Positions 17,320 through 25,802 of a stretch of 64,000 nt of DNA are shown here, one piece after another. The notes beneath the pieces are model-generated. The model was not told where the DNA came from. It was given only the letters and a program-made list of their open reading frames with translations, and did not search any database. How positions within the stretch are numbered: the stretch's first letter is position 1; every line of letters starts with the position of its first letter. Origin of the DNA: Oceanisphaera profunda (GTDB taxonomy: Bacteria; Pseudomonadota; Gammaproteobacteria; Enterobacterales; Aeromonadaceae); the NCBI RefSeq assembly GCF_002157895.1, contig NZ_CP021377.1, positions 2,852,001 to 2,916,000 on the forward strand, given 5' to 3'. Both the position numbers and the translations under genes were made by a program.

Positions 17320-17643
17320 ATGCAATACCGAACCAAACGTAAATTTAGTAATGAATTTAAGCGGGAAGCCGTTAAACTCTCTGTTTCATCACCTAAAACA
17401 TTAGCTGAAATCTCCAGTGAGCTGGGGGTGCATCCGAACGTATTAAGCCGTTGGCGTCGAGAGTGGATAATGGACAAACCAGATTCGAAACAGGATAAGC
17501 CCGTTAAAAATGAAGGGCCAGATAAAAGCCTGCGTCAGTTAGAGCAAGAGAATAAGCGTCTTAAGAAAAAGCTAGAGCGCGCTGAACTGGAGCTCGATAT
17601 CTTAAAAAAGCTGGAAGAGTACGCTACCAAGACACGGCGATAA
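17320..17643 (+). CDS. IS3-family OrfA (copy 1)
   Basis: A 107-residue DNA-binding subunit: FSNEFKREAVKLS and VHPNVLSRWRREW form the HTH, followed by a leucine-zipper region (LRQLEQENKRLKKKLERAEL). Start at ATG 17320 (MQYRTKRKF). The A6G heptamer at 17604-17610 (reading TTA AAA AAG) is a classic -1 slippery site; slippage continues as RYQDTAIKFAFIDRYRSMSW into orfB, giving the OrfAB transposase. Confidence 0.92.
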   Translation: MQYRTKRKFSNEFKREAVKLSVSSPKTLAEISSELGVHPNVLSRWRREWIMDKPDSKQDKPVKNEGPDKSLRQLEQENKRLKKKLERAELELDILKKLEEYATKTRR

Positions 17644-17672
17644 AATTTGCCTTCATCGACCGGTATCGCAGC

Positions 17673-18512
17673 ATGAGCTGGACGGTACTGGTGATGTGTC
17701 GCGTACTCCAGGTATCTCGTGCGGGTTATTATTGTTGGAAGCAGCGCCAACGAGAGCCTTCGGTTCAGGCGGAGCGTCATCGCAGTCTGCTCGCCTTTTT
17801 ATTGGCTGAAGCTGAACAGCAACATGGTATTGCGGGTTATCGGAAATTGTGGCGCGAAGCGGTTGACCAAGGCTTTGCTTGTGGTAAGAATCAAGTGCAA
17901 CGCCTATTACAGAGTGTGGGCTACCGTTCTTGTGTCGCGCCAAAGCCCGGGCATCGTAAACATAAGCCAGGCATCGCTGCGACGCCGAATCTGTTAAACC
18001 GACAGTTTACGGTTGCAGAAGAGAACCGTGTTTGGGTGTCAGATATAACTCAAATACGCTGTGAAGAAGGCTGGCTCTATCTGGCGGTGATAATCGATCT
18101 TGCTACCAGACAGATAGTGGGCAAGGCTCAAGGGCCGGTTAATAGTGCTGAATTAGTGATTAAGGCCTTAAAGCAGGCTTGGAAGAAGCAGAAGCCTGAT
18201 GGCCGTGAGCTGATGTTCCACTCAGACCAGGGCAGCCAATATCATTGTCTGGCGACCATGACGTGGTTGAATAAACGTAAAGTGACTATCAGCATGTCTC
18301 GCCGGGGAAACTGCTGGGATAATGCGTGTTCAGAAAGCTTTTTTGCTTTACTGAAAAAGGAATGGACCCGCCGTTTAGGGCTGTTAACTCGTAAAGAGAT
18401 GGCAGAAGAAATACACTTCTACATCACGCAGTATTACCACAAAGTAAGACAACACACTGCGCTGGGAGGATTAACCCCCAACGCATATGCGCAGCAACTT
18501 AATGCTGCTTAA
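17673..18512 (+). CDS. IS3-family transposase OrfB (copy 1)
   Basis: Catalytic part of the transposase, with an rve-type integrase core. The DDE triad is visible as WVSDITQIR, FHSDQGSQY and SESFFALLKKE. The N-terminal region (CRVLQVSRAGYYCW, HGIAGYRKLW) is the HTH_21-type segment of IS3 OrfB. The frame lies at -1 to orfA and is open upstream of the ATG through the slippery site, so the functional product is probably the OrfAB fusion. Intact. Confidence 0.93.
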   Translation: MSWTVLVMCRVLQVSRAGYYCWKQRQREPSVQAERHRSLLAFLLAEAEQQHGIAGYRKLWREAVDQGFACGKNQVQRLLQSVGYRSCVAPKPGHRKHKPGIAATPNLLNRQFTVAEENRVWVSDITQIRCEEGWLYLAVIIDLATRQIVGKAQGPVNSAELVIKALKQAWKKQKPDGRELMFHSDQGSQYHCLATMTWLNKRKVTISMSRRGNCWDNACSESFFALLKKEWTRRLGLLTRKEMAEEIHFYITQYYHKVRQHTALGGLTPNAYAQQLNAA

Positions 18513-18542
18513 ACTGGTGTCTACTTTAGTCGGGCCATTCCA

Positions 18543-19075
18543 CGTTTTTCACTCAACACTCAACACTCAACACTCAACATTCAACATTCAACATTCAACA
18601 TTCACAATTCAACACTGTGGCTTTGTAGGTGTAAACTTGAAACCATCCTGCTTCGCAGGACCCGCGAACAAGTTGCGGGCTACAAGAGCCTGTGGTTGTA
18701 GGCGAACGCTTGCTCTCGCATTACGCCGAAGGCGTAACCTATTGATAGTCCGACACCTAAATCTAAAGCTACTTTGCTAGGCAAAACCGGCCGGCGGTCG
18801 CGGCCTCAAGTTATATCAATCCCAGTAAAAAGGCACCGCACTTGTAGTCCCACGCTTTAGGAATTGATGCTCACCATTTCAGCCTACTGCGAATATTCAC
18901 TGGATATTCGATTAAACTGGAATGATTCGTCACGGCGAGACGAGCTCCCCCCTGCGAAGCTGGATGATCTAAAATATTCCCGCTGAGACGGGAGTGCCAG
19001 CTAAAGCGGCACACTACAAAAGACAGTGTCTCTTTACCTCCTCACGCCTCACTCTTTACCCCTCACGGGGCAGGC
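18543..19075. repeat. Repeat mosaic between IS copy 1 and flrB
   Basis: Seven tandem heptamers at 18551-18599 (four ACTCAAC, three ATTCAAC), a two-hairpin repeat in minus orientation at 18619-18686, and a GGCGAACGCTTG-type hairpin near 18696-18740. 18780-19075 holds degenerate pieces only. No gene supported. Confidence 0.7.
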
Positions 19076-19091
19076 TGGCATGCTTATTGTA
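19076..19091 (+). promoter_or_regulatory. Possible sigma54 promoter of flrB
   Basis: TGGCATGCTTATTGTA has GG and the -12 dinucleotide spaced by 10 bases as required, but reads GT instead of GC at -12. FlrA-dependent, sigma54-driven flrBC transcription is known in Vibrio cholerae, which makes a promoter here plausible. Confidence 0.45.
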
Positions 19092-19125
19092 TGAACAGTT
19101 TATCACCCCCTGATTGTGCCCCCTT

Positions 19126-20205
19126 ATGCTTAATGACACGATAGTGCCTAATGAGTCGACAGCTGTGCTGCCGGAAACCTTGAGTATGGCCGCCTTAGTT
19201 AATGCCATACCCAGTGGCGTGGTGTGGCTGGATGGCCGTGGGCGGGTGGCGTTAGTGAATCCGGCGGCGCAAAGACTCTTGGCTGCATCGTTGGGTGAGC
19301 CGTTACAAAATAAGCCGCTATTAGGCGAAGCTTGGTCGGCAGTAATTGAGCGGGTGTTTGCGCCGCAGCCGGACGATGGACTGCAAGTTTCGCTTAAAGA
19401 TGGTCGGCGTATTCAGTTGGCTATTTCTCATATTGAAGGCCAGCCTGGCCAGTTAATTCAGCTTACCGACCTTACGCCCACTCGTGCTTGGGTAGCGCAG
19501 CAAAGCCATGCCCAACGCTTAGCGGCACTGGGGCAGATGGCCGCCACACTGGCACACCAAATTCGCACGCCTTTATCTGCCGCCATGCTTTATGGTGCCA
19601 ATTTAGCGTCCCCGCAGTTAACAGAAAGCCAGCGGGTGCAGTTTCAGCAGCGCTTAATCGACCGGCTTAATGATATTGAGCGTCAAATAAGCGACATCTT
19701 ATTATTCGCTAAACCCGAGCAAGCGCCATTAGCAGATACTTTGGCGCTAAGTGAGTTATTGCCTGAATGCGTAGAGGCTGCAACAGCTTTGTTAGCCGCT
19801 CAAGGCGCGACCTTAACGCTTGTTCAGCAAGACATTACCTCAAGCCAAGTGTTGGGTAATCGCCACGCCCTAAAAGGCATAGTACTGAACTTATTAGAAA
19901 ACGCCGTTGATGCAGGAGCGACTGAGTTGCGCCTTGAGTTGTTAATGGCAGGCAATGAGCTAGAAATTCGACTGCAAGATAACGGTAAAGGCATGGCGCC
20001 AAGCGTGCTGAAAAATATCTTCACGCCGTTTTTTACCACCCGCAGCCAAGGCACGGGTTTAGGGTTGGCGGCAGTGAGCGCAGTAATGCGCGCCCATCAA
20101 GGACGAGTATCCGTGCAATCGGTGTTAGGTGAAGGCAGCTGTTTCAGTTTGTGGTTACCGAAAATTGAAAATAAGCAGCGAACTAAAAGACAAAGCACCC
20201 TGTAG
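19126..20205 (+). CDS. flrB: Flagellar sensor histidine kinase FlrB/FleS
   Basis: Cytosolic histidine kinase that phosphorylates FlrC. The 359-residue product has an N-terminal PAS-like domain (ALVNAIPSGVVWLDGRGRVA), a dimerisation domain with H-box LAHQIRTPL (His144), and an ATPase domain with N-box LLENAVDAGA, G1 DNGKGMAPS and G2 TGLGLAAV. No membrane segments. Start: ATG at 19126; the frame is open from a TTG at 19114, and neither has a strong ribosome site. flrB and flrC normally abut or overlap, but here 224 bases of repeat separate them. Confidence 0.9.
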   Translation: MLNDTIVPNESTAVLPETLSMAALVNAIPSGVVWLDGRGRVALVNPAAQRLLAASLGEPLQNKPLLGEAWSAVIERVFAPQPDDGLQVSLKDGRRIQLAISHIEGQPGQLIQLTDLTPTRAWVAQQSHAQRLAALGQMAATLAHQIRTPLSAAMLYGANLASPQLTESQRVQFQQRLIDRLNDIERQISDILLFAKPEQAPLADTLALSELLPECVEAATALLAAQGATLTLVQQDITSSQVLGNRHALKGIVLNLLENAVDAGATELRLELLMAGNELEIRLQDNGKGMAPSVLKNIFTPFFTTRSQGTGLGLAAVSAVMRAHQGRVSVQSVLGEGSCFSLWLPKIENKQRTKRQSTL

Positions 20206-20429
20206 CCGCCAATTCATTCGGCGGGCCAGCGTAGCTGGATGTTTTTAAACAGCAAGCCAAACCGTGCCGAATAAATTGGCACACTACAAAAGAAAAACTT
20301 TTATCATTATGATTTTTGCTCCTCGTCCGTGTATTCCGTGGCAAAAATAGATTTATGTTTGGCTCTGTATTGAGTGTTATCTCGTCCGCTTTACACTTCA
20401 CCCTTTACAGAATTAAGGAACCATATTTC
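20206..20429. repeat. Repeats inserted between flrB and flrC
   Basis: A two-hairpin repeat at 20201-20246 (CCGCC/GGCGG then CCAGC-GTA-GCTGG), a TGCC-gaataaatt-GGCA hairpin at 20267-20284 and a reverse CCACGGAATACACGG-type repeat near 20325-20343 fill a junction that is close to zero length in relatives. Confidence 0.7.
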
Positions 20430-21863
20430 ATGACTCATGAAGTGCAGCCAGATGTGGTTGATATCTTATTAGTAGAAGACGATGCGGGCTTGCAGCAGGC
20501 GCTGCAGGATACGCTATTGCTGGCGGGCTTTTCGTGCGCGCCCGTAGACAATGCGGAAGATGCCATCATTTGGTTGCAACATCATGCAGCGAAACTAGTG
20601 ATCACAGACGTGCAAATGGCGGGTATGGATGGCCTTGGGCTATTAGATTGGATTAATCGCCGTATTCCGGGTTTACCGGTGTTGGTGATGACGGCCTATG
20701 CCCAAGTGTCGGGTGCGGTGGCGGCCATTCGTGCTGGTGCCGTGGATTATTTAGCCAAGCCGTTTACGCCGGATACTTTGTTAAGCGTGGTGTCGCGCCA
20801 TATAACTCAGCCGGTACTGGATGATGGTAATCCGGTAGTGGGGGACGCCAGCAGTATTCAATTGTTGCAGTTGGCCACCCGCGTAGCGGAGTCAGGGGCC
20901 AGTGTGATGATCAGCGGGCCTAGCGGTACTGGTAAAGAAGTGCTGGCGCGTTTTATTCATCAAAAGTCCGATCGGGCTAATGCTGCGTTTGTTGCGATAA
21001 ATTGTGCGGCGATTCCCGATAATATGTTAGAAGCCACTTTATTTGGGTATGAAAAAGGTGCCTTTACCGGTGCCGTGCAAGGTAATCCCGGTAAGTTTGA
21101 ACAGGCCAATGGCGGCACCATACTGCTGGACGAAATTACCGAGATGGACTTAAACCTGCAGGCTAAGTTATTGCGGGTGCTGCAAGAGCGCGAAGTGGAG
21201 CGCTTAGGTGGGCGCAAAACCATTGCACTGGATGTGCGAGTATTAGCGACCAGTAACCGCGACTTGCGTCAAGCGGTGGCGGATGGCCGTTTTCGAGAAG
21301 ACTTATTTTATCGCTTAAATGTGTTCCCGCTGCATTGGCCAGCCTTGGCCGAGCGGCCCGACGATATAGTGCCGTTAGCCGAGTTTTTATTGCAGCGTTA
21401 CGCCAAAGAGCTAGGTCGTGGCCAGTTGCAATTAGGTGAGTCTGCCAAAGCTAGATTGTTGACATGGCAGTGGCCGGGCAACGTGCGCGAGCTGGGTAAC
21501 GTTATTCAGCGCGCTTTAATTTTGGCGCAAAGCACGGTGATTGAAGCACAAGATATTTTGTTAGATGAGTTGTTAGCGCCTGCGGCTGTACCTTTGAGTG
21601 TAAACCCCAGTATGCCGGTTGCAGAGTTAGCGATTGCTGAGGCGGCTAGTTGTTATGCGGCCAATGAGTCTGCGGGCGAAGTGAATAAAGCGACGGCTAC
21701 AGATTTGAGCCAAGAGTTAGCCAGCCAAGAGCAGCAAATTATTTGGCAGACGCTGCAAGAGCATGGTGGCAGTCGCCAACAGGTTGCCGAACAGTTAGGC
21801 ATTAGCCCACGCACTCTGCGTTATAAGCTGGCGCGCATGCGCGAAGCGGGAATGGAGGTTTAG
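20430..21863 (+). CDS. flrC: Flagellar two-component regulator FlrC/FleR
   Basis: Sigma54-dependent response regulator for class III flagellar genes. The 477-residue product has a receiver domain with Asp17/Asp18 and the phosphoacceptor Asp60 (VITDVQMAGMDG), an AAA+ domain with GPSGTGKE, GAFTGA and TILLDEITE, and a C-terminal Fis-type HTH (GGSRQQVAEQLGISPRTLRY). Start: ATG at 20430 with aagga at 20415; the frame is open further upstream, but that part translates repeats. Bracketed with flrB by two direct IS copies. Confidence 0.93.
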   Translation: MTHEVQPDVVDILLVEDDAGLQQALQDTLLLAGFSCAPVDNAEDAIIWLQHHAAKLVITDVQMAGMDGLGLLDWINRRIPGLPVLVMTAYAQVSGAVAAIRAGAVDYLAKPFTPDTLLSVVSRHITQPVLDDGNPVVGDASSIQLLQLATRVAESGASVMISGPSGTGKEVLARFIHQKSDRANAAFVAINCAAIPDNMLEATLFGYEKGAFTGAVQGNPGKFEQANGGTILLDEITEMDLNLQAKLLRVLQEREVERLGGRKTIALDVRVLATSNRDLRQAVADGRFREDLFYRLNVFPLHWPALAERPDDIVPLAEFLLQRYAKELGRGQLQLGESAKARLLTWQWPGNVRELGNVIQRALILAQSTVIEAQDILLDELLAPAAVPLSVNPSMPVAELAIAEAASCYAANESAGEVNKATATDLSQELASQEQQIIWQTLQEHGGSRQQVAEQLGISPRTLRYKLARMREAGMEV

Positions 21864-22311
21864 CAAACCAGCGCCGAGCTTTAAAAACTTTCTTTGCCAC
21901 GGAATACACGGAACAACACAGAAAAATAATGTGAAGGGGAAAAGATAGCGCCTAGCATAACAACCTCGGGATCTTGCACGTAGCACTAAAGCCAAGGGCG
22001 AGATCCTGACGTGCGTCAGGAAGACGGCTTAAAACACAAACACCGTATGTTGTTGGTTTTGTATCTCTTTGCCGTCTTGCCGGGCTTGACCCGGTATCTC
22101 GCACTTAGTACTAAAGCCAAGGGCGAGATCCTGACATGCGTCAGGAAGACGGCTTAAAGCACAAACACCGCTCTGGTCCTGTGCCGTCTTGCCGATACTG
22201 AATCAAGTTCAGCATGACGGCCACGGTATCTCGCACTTAGTACAAAAGCTAACAGCGAGATCCTGACGTGCGTCAGGAAGACGGCTTAAAACACAAGCAC
22301 CGTTCTGGTCT
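21864..22311. repeat. Palindromic elements (minus orientation) between flrC and IS copy 2
   Basis: A CCACGGAATACACGG-type repeat near 21896, then at about 21975-22290 at least three units of the palindromic element family in reverse orientation (gcgagatcctgacgtgcg ... agacggc). IS copy 2 is inserted directly after. No gene supported. Confidence 0.7.
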
Positions 22312-22358
22312 TGGAATGGCCCCGAATAAGTAGACACTTCTTCAGAGTGAGGAAGTGT

Positions 22359-22682
22359 ATGCAATACCGAACCAAACGTAAATTTAGTAATGAATTTAAG
22401 CGGGAAGCCGTTAAACTCTCTGTTTCATCACCTAAAACATTAGCTGACATCTCCAGTGAGCTGGGGGTGCATCCGAACGTATTAAGCCGTTGGCGTCGAG
22501 AGTGGATAATGGACAAACCAGATTCGAAACAGGATAAGCCCGTTAAAAATGAAGGGCCAGATAAAAGCCTTCGTCAGTTAGAGCAAGAGAATAAGCGTCT
22601 TAAGAAAAAGCTAGAGCGCGCTGAACTGGAGCTCGATATCTTAAAAAAGCTGGAAGAGTACGCTACCAAGACACGGCGATAA
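22359..22682 (+). CDS. IS3-family OrfA (copy 2)
   Basis: 107 residues, identical to the copy 1 OrfA except for one Glu-to-Asp change (LADISSELG). Retains the HTH, leucine-zipper region and the A6G slippery heptamer at 22643-22649. Confidence 0.92.
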   Translation: MQYRTKRKFSNEFKREAVKLSVSSPKTLADISSELGVHPNVLSRWRREWIMDKPDSKQDKPVKNEGPDKSLRQLEQENKRLKKKLERAELELDILKKLEEYATKTRR

Positions 22683-22711
22683 AATTTGCCTTCATCGACC
22701 GGTATCGCAGC

Positions 22712-23551
22712 ATGAGCTGGACGGTACTGGTGATGTGTCGCGTACTCCAGGTATCTCGTGCGGGTTTTTATTGTTGGAAGCAGCGCCAACGAGAGCCTTC
22801 GGTTCAGGCGGAGCGTCATCGCAGTTTGCTCGCCTTTTTATTGGCTGAAGCTGAACAGCAACATGGTATTGCGGGTTATCGGAAATTGTGGCGCGAAGCG
22901 GTTGACCAAGGCTTTGCTTGTGGTAAGAATCAAGTGCAACGCCTATTACAGAGTGTGGGCTACCGTTCTTGTGTCGCGCCTAAGCCTGGGCATCGTAAAC
23001 ATAAGCCAGGCATCGCTGCGACGCCGAATCTGTTAAACCGACAGTTTACGGTTGCAGAAGAGAACCGTGTTTGGGTGTCAGATATAACTCAAATACGCTG
23101 TGAAGAAGGCTGGCTCTATCTGGCGGTGATAATCGATCTTGCTACCAGACAGGTAGTGGGCAAGGCTCAAGGGCCGGTTAATAGTGCTGAATTAGTGATT
23201 AAGGCCTTAAAGCAGGCTTGGAAGAAGCAGAAGCCTGATGGCCGAGAGCTGATGTTCCACTCAGACCAGGGCAGCCAATATCATTGTATGGCGACCATGA
23301 CGTGGTTGAATAAACGTAAAGTGACTATCAGCATGTCTCGCCGGGGAAACTGCTGGGATAATGCGTGTTCAGAAAGCTTTTTTGCTTTACTGAAAAAGGA
23401 ATGGACCCGTCGTTTAGGGCTGTTAACTCGTAAAGAGATGGCAGAAGAAATACACTTCTACATCACGCAGTATTACCACAAAGTAAGACAACACACTGCG
23501 CTGGGAGGATTAACCCCCAACGCATATGCGCAGCAACTTAATGCTGCTTAA
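22712..23551 (+). CDS. IS3-family transposase OrfB (copy 2)
   Basis: Intact DDE transposase, almost identical to copy 1 OrfB; changes are Tyr to Phe (SRAGFYCW), Ile to Val (RQVVGK) and Leu to Met (YHCMATM). Catalytic motifs SDITQ, HSDQGSQY and ESFFALLKKE are retained, so the element could still be active. Confidence 0.93.
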   Translation: MSWTVLVMCRVLQVSRAGFYCWKQRQREPSVQAERHRSLLAFLLAEAEQQHGIAGYRKLWREAVDQGFACGKNQVQRLLQSVGYRSCVAPKPGHRKHKPGIAATPNLLNRQFTVAEENRVWVSDITQIRCEEGWLYLAVIIDLATRQVVGKAQGPVNSAELVIKALKQAWKKQKPDGRELMFHSDQGSQYHCMATMTWLNKRKVTISMSRRGNCWDNACSESFFALLKKEWTRRLGLLTRKEMAEEIHFYITQYYHKVRQHTALGGLTPNAYAQQLNAA

Positions 23552-23695
23552 ACTGGTGTCTACTTTAGTCGGGCCATTCCATCTTTTCATCTTACACCTC
23601 ACGCTTAACACCTTACTCCTCACGGTACTGTGCTGTGTTTTCTACCTCGTTGACTATATACTGGCCGCTTGCGTAAATTCTTCACCTGCATCAGG

Positions 23696-23712
23696 TGGCA
23701 CTAAGATTGCAT
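23696..23712 (+). promoter_or_regulatory. Sigma54 promoter of the fliE operon
   Basis: TGGCACTAAGATTGCAT matches the -24/-12 consensus TGGCAC-N5-TTGCA exactly, with 10 bases between GG and GC. It lies 55 bases before the fliE ATG and drives fliEFGHI, presumably with FlrC. Confidence 0.9.
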
Positions 23713-23766
23713 GCACTATTTACATGTGATGATTATCTTCCCCAATTAATTCAGGAGCCAAGGCAG

Positions 23767-24081
23767 ATGGATATTCAAGCGACCGGCTTATTATCAGAAA
23801 TGCAGGCCATGCGCAGTGAGCTGCAACCGCTGGCGGCGCCCAATACTGCTGTGCCACAACAGGACTTTGCCGCCTTGCTTAGCCAAGCGGTGAATAGCGT
23901 GAATGGCTTACAAAAAAGTACCGATGACTTGCGCACCCGTTTCGAGCTGGGTGATGACTCTGTGAGCTTAGAAAGTGTGATGATCTCGGCGCAAAAATCC
24001 AGCCTTGCGTTTGATGCAACAGTTCAGGTGCGTAACAAAGTGGTAGAAGCCTATAAAACCATCATGAATATGCCGGTATGA
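23767..24081 (+). CDS. fliE: Flagellar hook-basal body protein FliE
   Basis: FliE links the MS ring to the rod. The 104-residue product has the family C-terminus (SVSLESVMISAQKSSLAFDATVQVRNKVVEAYKTIMNM). Start: ATG at 23767 (MDIQATGLL) with aggag and aagg upstream; an upstream in-frame start would include the sigma54 promoter. First gene of its operon. Confidence 0.93.
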   Translation: MDIQATGLLSEMQAMRSELQPLAAPNTAVPQQDFAALLSQAVNSVNGLQKSTDDLRTRFELGDDSVSLESVMISAQKSSLAFDATVQVRNKVVEAYKTIMNMPV

Positions 24082-24092
24082 GGGCGTGATTG

Positions 24093-25802
24093 GTGGCTGA
24101 TAATCAGTTGGCGAATACCGACAAGTCTGCACTTGCTACCCGCGAGACGAGCTCATTAGAGGCGGACGAGCAAAAAAGCACGCCTTTTGCTTTGCTCGGC
24201 AACACCGACATTTTACGTCAAGTTATTATTGTGCTGGCACTGGCCATTTGTTTGGCGCTGGCGGTATTTCTGTTGCTGTGGGGCAAAGAACCCGAGATGC
24301 GTCCTTTGGGCATGTACAACAATCAAGAACTGATTGAAACTCTTGATTATTTAGATACCCAAAAAGTCGATTATAAGATTGAAGGCAATACGGTACTGGT
24401 GCGCGCCGACCGTTTTTCAGACATACAACTCAATTTACGTCGTTCAGGCCTGCAACAAGCACCGCCTGAGGGCGACTCTATTCTTTTATCTGACCCCGGT
24501 TTTGGTATTAGCCAACGCTTAGAGCGTGAGCGCTTAAATCTGAGCCGTGAGCGTCAATTATCACGCGTGATTGAGCAATTTAACAGCGTGAGCAAGGCGC
24601 AAGTGCTGTTGGCCATTCCGCGTGAAAACGTGTTTGTACGAGATAAGCGCCAACCCAGCGCCACTGTGTTAGTGAACTTGCGCCGTGGCAGTACGCTGCG
24701 CCAAGAAGAAGTGGACGCCATTGTGGATACGGTGGCCTCTGCAGTATCAGAGATGACCCCGGATAAGGTAACGGTCACCGATCAAAACGGTCGGCTGTTA
24801 AATTCTGGCTCTCAAGATCCGCTGTCGGCGCGCAGCCGTCGAGAATTTGAACTACAGCAAAAACAAGAACGTGAGTATCGTCAAAAAATCGACGCTATCT
24901 TGAGCCCAGTATTAGGCTTAGGCAATTATACGGCGGAGGTGGACGTACGCCTCGATTTTACTCGCACCGAACAAACCGTTAAATCTTATAATCCAGACTT
25001 GCCCGCTGTACGCTCCGAGATGGTGATGGAAGACAGTTCATCTGGCTTAGGTGCGTTGGGTATTCCTGGCGCCTTAACCAATCAGCCACCGGGCGAGTCG
25101 GATATACCGGAAGATGCCAACGGCTTAGCCGCCCAAGAGCAGCGCCGTAACGATCGCTCGCGCAAAGAGGCGACCCGTAATTTTGAGCTCGACACCACCA
25201 TTAGCCATAGCCAAAGCTCAACCGGTGATGTGCGCCGCTTAACGGTGTCGGTGGCGGTGGATCATAAAAATGTGATTGGCGAAGACGGCACTGTAACAAG
25301 GGTCGCTTTAGGGCCAGAGGAGCTGACGCGTATCGACCGCTTATTGCGTGGCGGTTTAGGCTTTGATGTGAGCCGTGGGGACGCCATTGAAGTGGTGGCC
25401 GTGCCCTTTAACCGCCCAGTAATGGATGACATTACGGGTACGCCGTTTTATGAAAAAGCGTGGTTTTTACATTTAATGCGCATTATCGGTGCGGTAATTG
25501 TGCTGGTGGTGTTACTGCTGATGTTAGTACGGCCCATGTTACGCCGTTTGTTGGGGGGCGAAGAGCTGCCCGATCAAGTGGATTTAGATAGTCAAAATGC
25601 ACTGTTAGGCAGTGACGACCTTACTTTGCTCGCTCAGCAGGCAGAAAAAGACGAAGGCATGTTTGGTATTCGCGAAGGGCGGTTGCAGTTGCCCGATTTG
25701 AATAAAGATGAAGACGTGCTGTTAGCTATCAGGTCGTTGGTGTCAAATGAACCAGATTTAGCGGCGCAAGTGATACGAGATTGGGTGAAAGCCGATGAGT
25801 AA
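24093..25802 (+). CDS. fliF: MS-ring protein FliF
   Basis: FliF forms the membrane MS/RBM ring that anchors the rotor. The roughly 570-residue product has two membrane segments (IIVLALAICLALAVFLLLW near residues 50-68 and MRIIGAVIVLVVLLLMLVRP near 465-485) flanking the periplasmic ring-building motifs (KVDYKIEGNTVLVRADRF; RQLSRVIEQFNSVSKAQVLL). The acidic C-terminus (LNKDEDVLLAIRSLVSNEPD) is the FliG-binding segment. Start is GTG at 24093, eight bases after aggg; a TTG at 24090 is the alternative. The last bases overlap fliG. Confidence 0.93.
   Translation: MADNQLANTDKSALATRETSSLEADEQKSTPFALLGNTDILRQVIIVLALAICLALAVFLLLWGKEPEMRPLGMYNNQELIETLDYLDTQKVDYKIEGNTVLVRADRFSDIQLNLRRSGLQQAPPEGDSILLSDPGFGISQRLERERLNLSRERQLSRVIEQFNSVSKAQVLLAIPRENVFVRDKRQPSATVLVNLRRGSTLRQEEVDAIVDTVASAVSEMTPDKVTVTDQNGRLLNSGSQDPLSARSRREFELQQKQEREYRQKIDAILSPVLGLGNYTAEVDVRLDFTRTEQTVKSYNPDLPAVRSEMVMEDSSSGLGALGIPGALTNQPPGESDIPEDANGLAAQEQRRNDRSRKEATRNFELDTTISHSQSSTGDVRRLTVSVAVDHKNVIGEDGTVTRVALGPEELTRIDRLLRGGLGFDVSRGDAIEVVAVPFNRPVMDDITGTPFYEKAWFLHLMRIIGAVIVLVVLLLMLVRPMLRRLLGGEELPDQVDLDSQNALLGSDDLTLLAQQAEKDEGMFGIREGRLQLPDLNKDEDVLLAIRSLVSNEPDLAAQVIRDWVKADE

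Larger units (their letters stand above)
17273..18542 (+). mobile_element. IS3-family insertion sequence, copy 1
   Basis: 1270 bp from TGGAATGGCC to its inverted partner ending GGCCATTCCA; the terminal inverted repeat extends about 26 bases (to GTAGACAC) with a few mismatches. It encodes orfA and orfB joined by a putative -1 frameshift. The 3-base flanks are AGT and CGT, so no intact target duplication remains. Copy 2 at 22312-23581 is the same length, same orientation and differs at only a handful of positions. Confidence 0.93.
22312..23581 (+). mobile_element. IS3-family insertion sequence, copy 2
   Basis: Same 1270-bp element as copy 1 at an offset of 5039 bases, same orientation. The flanking trinucleotide TCT (22309-22311 and 23582-23584) is a perfect 3-bp target duplication, typical of IS3. 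Differences from copy 1 are few (for example Ala-Glu-Ile versus Ala-Asp-Ile in orfA; Tyr/Phe, Ile/Val and Leu/Met in orfB), implying recent duplication. Confidence 0.95.

Noticed and set aside
17273-23581. Composite transposon mobilising flrBC
   Set aside because: Outer flanks (AGT before copy 1, TCT after copy 2) do not match, copy 2 has its own target duplication, and flrBC sits at its usual place in the cluster; two independent insertions explain it better.
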